Shown: one piece after another, positions 5,334 to 10,362 of the stretch
Position numbering within the stretch: the first letter of the stretch is position 1
How the letters are laid out: the number at the start of each line of letters is the position of its first letter
Assembly (NCBI GenBank): GCA_023253295.1
Contig: JALRGZ010000088.1
Span: 1 to 10,362, forward strand
Length of the DNA stretch: 10,362 bases
Source: Flavobacterium sp.
GTDB taxonomy: Bacteria > Bacteroidota > Bacteroidia > Flavobacteriales > Flavobacteriaceae
Reading direction: 5' to 3'
The notes under the pieces: model-generated
What the model was told of the DNA's origin: nothing
Seen by the model: only the letters and a program-made list of their open reading frames with translations
The model's database searches: none
Position numbers and translations under genes: made by a program

Positions 5334-6605
5334 ATGTTACAAATTGCATTTATTAGAGAGAATCAAGAAAAAGTAATCCAAGCTTTGGCCAAAAGAAATC
5401 TGGACGCCAAATCAGTGGTGGAAGAAGTAGTAGAACTTGATGAGCGTCGTCGTGCTACGCAAGTAGAATTAGACAACATCTTAGCTGAATCTAATAAATT
5501 GTCCAAAGACATTGGAGAACTGATGAAAGCAGGCGAGAAAACCAAAGCTGCCATCTTAAAAGAAAAAACAGTTAGCAATAAAGAAAAAAGTAAACAATTA
5601 GCTGAAACTGCTGACGCCATCGCTGCCGAATTAACTGAAAAACTATACACTTTACCTAACCTTCCTGCGGATATTGTACCTGAGGGAAAATCAGCCGATG
5701 ATAATTTAAATGTTTTCCAGGCTGGTGAAATCCCTGTTTTACATGAAGGGGCACAGCCACACTGGGAATTGGTAAAAAAATACGATATTATTGATTTCGA
5801 ATTAGGAAATAAAATAACTGGTGCCGGTTTCCCGGTTTACAAAGGAAAAGGAGCGCGTTTACAACGTGCTTTGATTAATTATTTCTTAGACAAAAATACA
5901 GCGGCTGGTTACAACGAAGTACAAGTACCGCACTTGGTAAACGAAGCTTCAGGATATGGAACTGGACAATTACCAGACAAAGAAGGTCAAATGTACCATG
6001 CAGGTGTTGACAATTTATATTTAATTCCAACAGCTGAAGTTCCGGTAACCAACTTATTCAGAGATGTATTATTGAGCGAAAATGATTTACCAATCTTAAC
6101 TACAGCTTACACGCCATGTTTCCGTCGGGAAGCAGGTTCTTATGGAGCACACGTAAGAGGATTAAACCGTTTACACCAATTTGATAAAGTAGAAATTGTT
6201 CGCATTGAGCACCCTGAAAAATCTTATGAAGCTTTAGACGGAATGGTAGAACACGTAAAAAATATTTTAGACGAACTGAAATTACCGTACCGTATTTTAC
6301 GCCTTTGCGGCGGCGATATGGGATTCACTTCGGCATTAACTTATGATTTCGAGGTGTTCTCAACTGCACAAGATCGTTGGTTAGAAATTTCATCTGTATC
6401 TAATTTTGAAACCTTCCAGGCTAACCGATTGAAATTACGTTTCAAAGACAAAGACGGCAAAAACCAACTGGCTCACACCCTAAACGGAAGTTCACTGGCT
6501 TTACCACGTGTATTAGCCGGTATTATTGAAAATTACCAAACTCCGGAAGGAATCGTAATTCCAGAGGTGTTACGCCCTTACTGTGGATTTGATATCATAA
6601 ACTAA
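5334..6605 (+). CDS. serS: Seryl-tRNA synthetase
   Basis: Class II seryl-tRNA synthetase, 423 residues, the usual bacterial length. It charges tRNA(Ser), and tRNA(Sec) where present, with serine in the cytoplasm. Residues 1-110 form the charged, heptad-like coiled-coil arm that grips the tRNA long variable arm. The catalytic core follows: serine-site TAEVP (242-246), motif 2 with FRREAGSYG (272-280) and the downstream RGLNRLHQFDKVE, and motif 3 LNGSSLALPRVLAGIIENYQ (393-412). All core motifs are intact. The ATG at 5334 (MLQIAFIREN) is the family start. An upstream in-frame TTG at 5292 lies inside the promoter box and is rejected. The gene has its own promoter box and is followed by a 21-bp inverted repeat that may end its transcript. 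Its neighbours downstream are a TPR gene, a DUF4286 gene, rsmA and mgtE. Confidence 0.98.
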   Translation: MLQIAFIRENQEKVIQALAKRNLDAKSVVEEVVELDERRRATQVELDNILAESNKLSKDIGELMKAGEKTKAAILKEKTVSNKEKSKQLAETADAIAAELTEKLYTLPNLPADIVPEGKSADDNLNVFQAGEIPVLHEGAQPHWELVKKYDIIDFELGNKITGAGFPVYKGKGARLQRALINYFLDKNTAAGYNEVQVPHLVNEASGYGTGQLPDKEGQMYHAGVDNLYLIPTAEVPVTNLFRDVLLSENDLPILTTAYTPCFRREAGSYGAHVRGLNRLHQFDKVEIVRIEHPEKSYEALDGMVEHVKNILDELKLPYRILRLCGGDMGFTSALTYDFEVFSTAQDRWLEISSVSNFETFQANRLKLRFKDKDGKNQLAHTLNGSSLALPRVLAGIIENYQTPEGIVIPEVLRPYCGFDIIN

Positions 6606-6621
6606 TTTTAGTTTATTTTTG

Positions 6622-6688
6622 TTTACCACAAATTCGCAAATTATTTTTTTAAATTTATAAAAATTAAAATTTGCGAATTTGTGGTAAA
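6622..6688. repeat. Perfect 21-bp inverted repeat downstream of serS
   Basis: TTTACCACAAATTCGCAAATT (6622-6642) is repeated in exact inverse at 6668-6688, around a 25-base A/T-only centre. A T run (6691-6697) follows the right arm, so the transcript could form a long hairpin acting as a weak intrinsic terminator for serS. The words 'ACCACAAATTCGCAAATT' and their inverse resemble short inverted repeats I recall between genes in other Bacteroidota, so it may be a dispersed element. An in-frame GTG in the right arm (6681) could extend the TPR gene upstream, but this is not a credible start. Confidence 0.75.
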
Positions 6689-6722
6689 TATTTTTTTAGG
6701 TTGTATTGTAAAAATCCAAATA

Positions 6723-8501
6723 ATGAAGAAACTACTACTACATATTGCCCTGTTTTTTTCATTGATTTGTTTTTCTCAAAACGAACAATTAGCCCAATAT
6801 TATTACGACAAAGGCGATTTTGAAAAAGCCAAAATAAGCTATGAAGAATTATTAGCCAATATTCCTCAAAACACTCAATATTTCTTAAGAACGATCGATT
6901 GCTTCCAGCAATTACAACAATTTGAACTCGCTGAAAAAGCCATTCAAAACCGATTAACTAAATACAACCAAGGTAGTCTTTTAGTCGAATTAGGCTATAA
7001 TTACCAATTACAAAAAAACGATGTTAAAGCCAAAGGCTACTACGAACAAGCTATTGAGCGCATTCGCAAAAACCCCAATGAAGTGTATGGCACAGCCAAT
7101 TCTTTTGAGCGAAAAGTCCAACTAGAATACGCTTTAAAAGCTTACCAAACAGCTACTGAAATCCAACCCAATTATAATTTCAATTACCAACAAGGTTTAC
7201 TCTACGGTCAATTAGGCAATTTTGACAAAATGATTACAACCTTTTTGGATGAAGCTTACGGTAATCCACAAAATTCAGTGGTCATTCAAAATCAGTTATC
7301 ACGCTTTATGACTGATGAAGCTGACAATTCATTTAGTGATGCACTTCGAAAAGCCTTAATTCTAAAGGTTCAAAAAAGTCAGGATTTGTTTTGGAATCGT
7401 TATTTGAGTTGGTTTTATGCACAACAAAAAGAGTTTTCCAAAGCATTCATTCAGGAAAAAGCCATTTATAAACGTAACCCCGAATCCCTTGGTAGTATTT
7501 TAAACCTGGCTAATCTGGCAATAGAAGAGGAAGACCAGGAAGTTGCCAAAGAAATTCTGGACTTTGTCATTCTTAACACCAAGGATTTAGCATTATTGAT
7601 TCAGGCGCACAGCTATTTAATAGACCTAAAAATCAGCAAAGCCACCGAAAAAGACTACACTACAATCAATACTGAAATTGAAGCTTTACTGAAAGAATTT
7701 GAAATAAGTCCTTTTAGTTTATCTTTGCAACTGATTCAGGCACATTTTGTGACATTTCAATTAAAAAAACCAGAGCAGGGAAAGGAAATTATAAAGAGAG
7801 CTTTGGATTTGCAATTGAACACTTATGAAGTGGCTCAAGCCAAAATGGAATTGGCAGACATTTTCCTTTTCGAAGAAAAATTCAACCAGGCCTTATTGTA
7901 TTATTCGCAAATTGAAATGGATTTAAAGAATGATGCGGTAGCACACGAAGCCAGTTTGAAAGCAGCTAAAACCAGTTATTTCAAAGGAGATTTCCCTTGG
8001 GCATTGAAACAGTTTAAAGAACTAAAAGCAGCCAATACACAGTTAATTGCCAATGATGCCTTAGAATATTTTTTATTGATCAATGACAATACCGTTGCCG
8101 ATTCGACACAAACTGCTCTAAAAGCTTTTGCTAAAGGCGATTATTTGATGTATCAAAACAGAAATCAGGAAGCCATTGCCCAATTTCAATTGGTTTTAAA
8201 AAGCTTCAAAGGAAATGAAATTGAAGCTGTTACTGAATTGCGTTTGGGACAGCTTTATGAAAAAACAGGCGAATACAATTTGGCTTTAAGCCAATACCAA
8301 AATATAACGGATCATCACAGTGACGGAATATATATTGACGAAGCGCTCTTTTTTTCGGCAGAAATTTACAACAAGAAATTAAGCGATGCCGAAAAAGCCA
8401 AACCGCTGTACGAAAAAATTATTTTTAATCATCAGGACAGTATTTATTTTGTAGAAGCCAGAAAGAAATTTAGAGAATTACGTGGAGATAAGAATTTGTA
8501 A
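6723..8501 (+). CDS. Secreted tetratricopeptide-repeat protein
   Basis: A 592-residue protein made almost wholly of helical TPR units after an N-terminal signal peptide (MKKLLLHIALFFSLICFSQ, cleaved near residues 18-20). It is therefore periplasmic, or anchored at the inner or outer membrane. A cysteine at residue 16 is not in a good lipobox. Clear TPR units include about 21-48 (YYYDKGDFEKAKISYEELL), 86-117, 134-150 and 154-182. A C-terminal group around 480-590 contains ALKAFAKGDYLMYQNRNQEA, LGQLYEKTGEYNLALSQYQ and AEKAKPLYEKI motifs. Such proteins serve as protein-protein scaffolds, often in envelope assembly; no catalytic motif is seen. The ATG at 6723 begins the signal peptide. An upstream GTG at 6681 would add 14 residues read from the inverted repeat and is rejected. 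From memory, a TPR gene at this place between serS and rsmA is common in flavobacteria; its specific job is unknown. Confidence 0.93.
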   Translation: MKKLLLHIALFFSLICFSQNEQLAQYYYDKGDFEKAKISYEELLANIPQNTQYFLRTIDCFQQLQQFELAEKAIQNRLTKYNQGSLLVELGYNYQLQKNDVKAKGYYEQAIERIRKNPNEVYGTANSFERKVQLEYALKAYQTATEIQPNYNFNYQQGLLYGQLGNFDKMITTFLDEAYGNPQNSVVIQNQLSRFMTDEADNSFSDALRKALILKVQKSQDLFWNRYLSWFYAQQKEFSKAFIQEKAIYKRNPESLGSILNLANLAIEEEDQEVAKEILDFVILNTKDLALLIQAHSYLIDLKISKATEKDYTTINTEIEALLKEFEISPFSLSLQLIQAHFVTFQLKKPEQGKEIIKRALDLQLNTYEVAQAKMELADIFLFEEKFNQALLYYSQIEMDLKNDAVAHEASLKAAKTSYFKGDFPWALKQFKELKAANTQLIANDALEYFLLINDNTVADSTQTALKAFAKGDYLMYQNRNQEAIAQFQLVLKSFKGNEIEAVTELRLGQLYEKTGEYNLALSQYQNITDHHSDGIYIDEALFFSAEIYNKKLSDAEKAKPLYEKIIFNHQDSIYFVEARKKFRELRGDKNL

Positions 8502-8506
8502 ATATT

Positions 8507-8626
8507 AGAATTCAGACTGCAGATTTAAGATTACAGAAAAAACAAACATTAAAAAAGGATAGTATTATATTTTGATTTTGACCTCCATTATCTTAAGACT
8601 TAATACTCCAAACTCAATACTTTTTA
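8507..8626. repeat. AT-rich repeat-like spacer before the DUF4286 gene
   Basis: The 128-base gap after the TPR gene contains GCAGATTTAA (8519-8528), the same decamer found in the 1446-1510 dyad block. It also contains an approximate direct repeat ACTTAATACT (8598-8607) / ACTCAATACT (8612-8621) just before the next ATG. I recall similar 'AATACTCAATACTTT' strings before genes in other Flavobacterium genomes. No exact TAnnTTTG box and no terminator is evident. Confidence 0.35.
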
Positions 8627-8629
8627 AAA

Positions 8630-8941
8630 ATGATTATATATAACGTTACTACCAATATTCACGAAAGTGTTCACGACCAATGGATGATTTGGATGCAACA
8701 CAAACATATTCCGGAAATGCTGGCTACTGGAAAATTTACCAATGCCAAATTAGTTCGTGTTTTAGTGGAAGAAGAAATGGGCGGAGTGACTTACTCAGCT
8801 CAGTTTACAACAGATAGTTTGACAACTTTAGAAAAATTCTATCAGGAAGAAGACGCTGTATTTCAGGCAGAAGCTCAGAAACTTTTTGGCAAAAAAATGC
8901 TCACTTTCAAAACTGAATTACAACTAATTTCGGAACACTAA
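8630..8941 (+). CDS. DUF4286-family protein
   Basis: A 103-residue soluble protein starting MIIYNVTTNIHESVHDQWMI and containing W(M)xWMQHKHIPEMLATGKF, 'VLVEEEMGGVTYSAQF' and a C-terminal 'FPx..FG.KML.F.TEL' type end (FGKKMLTFKTELQLI). This is the signature of the DUF4286 family, an antiparallel-sheet ferredoxin-like domain related in shape to small dimeric alpha+beta-barrel proteins. The biochemical role is not known. It lacks a signal peptide and is presumed cytosolic. The ATG at 8630 gives the canonical N-terminus. It lies between a TPR gene and rsmA, a position I recall as conserved. Expression probably comes from a transcript shared with its neighbours, though 100-130-base gaps with repeat-like DNA surround it. 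Confidence 0.92.
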   Translation: MIIYNVTTNIHESVHDQWMIWMQHKHIPEMLATGKFTNAKLVRVLVEEEMGGVTYSAQFTTDSLTTLEKFYQEEDAVFQAEAQKLFGKKMLTFKTELQLISEH

Positions 8942-8969
8942 TTTTAGTATTCCATTTACATTCAAAACA

Positions 8970-8993
8970 CTTTGTGTCTTTGCACCTTTGTAC
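8970..8993. repeat. Three-copy CTTTGnnn octamer array
   Basis: CTTTGTGT, CTTTGCAC and CTTTGTAC follow each other at an exact 8-base period. The preceding ACATTCAAAACA (8958-8969) also appears at 1429-1440, next to another repeat block. The form 'CTTTGTG(C)CTTTGCG(C)CTTTG' resembles an intergenic sequence I recall from other Bacteroidota. It is non-coding. Confidence 0.45.
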
Positions 8994-9015
8994 AAAATAA
9001 ACTTAAAATAGTGAG

Positions 9016-9035
9016 ATTGCTTCGTGCCTCGCAAT
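9016..9035. repeat. ATTGC/GCAAT dyad just before rsmA
   Basis: ATTGC (9016-9020) and GCAAT (9031-9035) flank TTCGTGCCTC. The whole string 'GAGATTGCTTCGT..CTCGCAAT' resembles a short dispersed repeat I recall from Bacteroidota and other genomes. It ends seven bases before the rsmA ATG, so a hairpin here in the mRNA would sit close to the start codon and might influence initiation. Confidence 0.4.
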
Positions 9036-9042
9036 AAAAATC

Positions 9043-9822
9043 ATGGATAAAGTAAAAGCCAAAAAACACCTCGGACAACATTTCTTAAAAGATGAAAGTA
9101 TTGCTAAGGACATTGCCGATACGCTAAGCTTAAAAGGCTATGAAGATGTAATGGAAATAGGACCTGGTATGGGAGTTTTGACCAAATATATGTTGGACAA
9201 ACCTATCAATACCTATGTCATTGAAATTGATACCGAATCGGTGGATTATTTAAATGCACATTATCCAAAATTGCACGGTAAAATCATTTCCCAAGATTTT
9301 CTGAAATACAATATTAAGGAAATTTTTCAAGACAGACCGTTTGCTATTATTGGAAACTTCCCTTACAATATTTCTTCTCAGATTGTTTTCAGAGTATTAG
9401 AATTAAAAGAGCAAATCCCTGAATTTTCAGGTATGTTCCAAAAAGAAGTCGCTGAACGTATTTGCGAGAAAAAAGGAAGTAAAACCTATGGAATTTTATC
9501 TGTGCTTGCTCAGGCTTTTTATGATACAGAATATTTATTTACAGTAAGCGAACACGTATTTAATCCTCCGCCAAAAGTAAAATCCGGAGTGATGCGTATG
9601 CGCAGAAAAGAAGACTATAGTTTGCCCTGCAGCGAAAAATTATTCTTTACAGTGGTAAAAACCGCTTTTCAACAACGTCGCAAAACTTTACGCAACAGTT
9701 TAAAAACATTGAATTTATCGGATAATTTAAGAGAAGATAGTATCTTTGACCTCCGTCCGGAACAATTGGATGTGGCACAATTTATCGAACTTACTCAAAA
9801 AATAGAAGCCGATGGAATTTAA
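9043..9822 (+). CDS. rsmA: 16S rRNA adenine dimethyltransferase (KsgA)
   Basis: Methylates both N6 positions of two adjacent adenosines near the 3' end of 16S rRNA, using S-adenosylmethionine, during late 30S maturation (general knowledge of the family). The 259-residue length is typical. Visible motifs are KKHLGQHFL (7-15), SAM-binding motif I EIGPGMGVLT (38-47), acidic EID (61-63), the catalytic NFPYNISS (105-112), FNPPPKVKSGVM (173-184) and the basic FQQRRKTLRNSL (209-220), with a small helical C-terminal domain. NFPY replaces the more common NLPY, a conservative variant I associate with Bacteroidota. The start ATG 9043 gives the usual N-terminus. Its last 11 bases overlap mgtE, so the two are almost certainly co-translated. 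Loss of KsgA gives kasugamycin resistance in other bacteria. Confidence 0.98.
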   Translation: MDKVKAKKHLGQHFLKDESIAKDIADTLSLKGYEDVMEIGPGMGVLTKYMLDKPINTYVIEIDTESVDYLNAHYPKLHGKIISQDFLKYNIKEIFQDRPFAIIGNFPYNISSQIVFRVLELKEQIPEFSGMFQKEVAERICEKKGSKTYGILSVLAQAFYDTEYLFTVSEHVFNPPPKVKSGVMRMRRKEDYSLPCSEKLFFTVVKTAFQQRRKTLRNSLKTLNLSDNLREDSIFDLRPEQLDVAQFIELTQKIEADGI

Positions 9823-10362
9823 AATCAGTAAAGACTTAATTCTCGAACTAAAACAGCACATTGCTAATCATCAGGACAAGGAACTGGAAACCTTGCTGAA
9901 TGATATGCACCATGCTGATATAGCCGAGGTTTTGGACGAACTTGATTTTGACGAAGCTACCTATATTTTCAAAGTATTAGACAGTGAACAAACAGCAGAA
10001 ATTCTTCTTGAATTAGAAGATGATTTGCGTGAGAATATCCTAAGTCGTCTTTCACCAAAAGAGATTGCAGAAGAGTTGGACGAATTAGACACCAATGACG
10101 CTGCCGACATTATTGCCGAACTTTCTCAGGACATCAAAGCCGAAGTAATCTCCGAACTTCAGGACGTTGAACATGCTAAGGACATTGTGGACTTATTGCG
10201 TTATGACGAAAATACTGCCGGAGGTTTGATGGGAAAGGAGTTAGTAAAAGTGAACGAAAACTGGAATGTTTTGACCTGCGTAAAAGAAATGCGTATTCAG
10301 GCCGAAAATGTTTCCAGAGTACACTCTATTTATGTAGTTGACGACGAAAACCGTTTAAAGGG
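9812..10362 (+). CDS. mgtE: Magnesium channel/transporter MgtE, N-terminal part (runs off the window)
   Basis: A partial reading frame with 183 full codons. MEFKISKDLI begins at ATG 9812, overlapping the rsmA stop by 11 bases in another frame. Residues about 25-130 are the acidic, helical MgtE N domain (LLNDMHHADIAEVLDELDFD, LSPKEIAEELDELDTNDAAD). The conserved ENTAGGLM (133-140) comes next. From about residue 148 the first CBS domain begins (VLTCVKEMRIQAENVSRVHS, IYVVDDE). The rest of the CBS pair and the membrane pore lie beyond the edge. In characterised MgtE proteins the N and CBS domains bind Mg2+ and close the channel when cytosolic Mg2+ is high. It encodes Mg2+ (sometimes Co2+) uptake in the inner membrane. 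No separate promoter is seen; expression is probably coupled to rsmA. Confidence 0.95.
   Translation, partial: MEFKISKDLILELKQHIANHQDKELETLLNDMHHADIAEVLDELDFDEATYIFKVLDSEQTAEILLELEDDLRENILSRLSPKEIAEELDELDTNDAADIIAELSQDIKAEVISELQDVEHAKDIVDLLRYDENTAGGLMGKELVKVNENWNVLTCVKEMRIQAENVSRVHSIYVVDDENRLK

Noticed and set aside
5363..5650. Minus-strand 95-codon open frame within serS
   Set aside because: Antisense of the coiled-coil arm; its serine/leucine richness reflects Lys/Glu codons on the real strand.
6601..8948. ACTAATTTTAGT just at or after the stop codons of serS (6601-6612) and the DUF4286 gene (8937-8948)
   Set aside because: Two copies of an A/T-rich 12-mer are weak evidence; the stem would be only five A/T-rich pairs.

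Overview
Most of this window (about 497 to 10362) looks like chromosomal DNA of a Flavobacterium-type member of the Bacteroidota. The base composition is AT-rich and there are no clear Shine-Dalgarno sequences. Several genes have TAnnTTTG-type -7 promoter boxes. The proteins include a Bacteroidota-style lipoprotein, and the MetG, SerS, RsmA and MgtE sequences read like flavobacterial versions. The first ~496 bases do not fit. They are about 51% G+C by hand count, hold no credible gene, and replace the rest of metG in mid-domain. I read this as a join between unrelated DNAs, most likely an assembly or library chimera, possibly with eukaryotic host DNA. A real insertion is less likely.

Layout: (1) 1-496, foreign, non-coding. 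(2) metG on the minus strand, only the N-terminal 252 codons (497-1252). (3) A 420-bp divergent intergenic region (1253-1672) with two dyad-rich repeat-like elements and promoter boxes facing both ways. (4) Four separately expressed plus-strand genes: a DUF2007-like two-helix membrane protein (1673-2323), a small lipoprotein (2500-2961), a DMP19/DUF4375-like cytosolic protein (3092-3631) and a seven-helix orphan sensor histidine kinase (3752-5143). The first two end in intrinsic terminators. (5) A small minus-strand ORF of 45 codons (5144-5281) whose stop codon abuts that of the kinase; it is easily missed. (6) A plus-strand series of serS (5334-6605), a secreted TPR protein (6723-8501), a DUF4286 protein (8630-8941), rsmA (9043-9822) and mgtE (from 9812, cut by the window edge). 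From memory, this order is a conserved flavobacterial neighbourhood.

Functionally the right half is translation and housekeeping: seryl-tRNA synthetase, 16S rRNA dimethyltransferase and a magnesium channel/transporter. rsmA and mgtE overlap by 11 bases, which implies coupled translation. The left half is membrane, envelope and sensing genes of largely unknown role.

The most notable feature beyond the genes is the intergenic DNA. The metG upstream region and the gaps after serS, after the TPR gene and after the DUF4286 gene each carry a different short repeat or dyad: a 12-bp-stem hairpin element, a GCAGATT-word dyad, a perfect 21-bp inverted repeat, an AT-rich direct repeat, a CTTTGnnn octamer array and a small ATTGC/GCAAT dyad. 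Several resemble sequences I recall as recurrent between genes in other Flavobacterium genomes. That is recall and inference, since I could not search. I saw no CRISPR array, phage module, IS element, tRNA or rRNA, and no convincing new defence or biosynthetic system.
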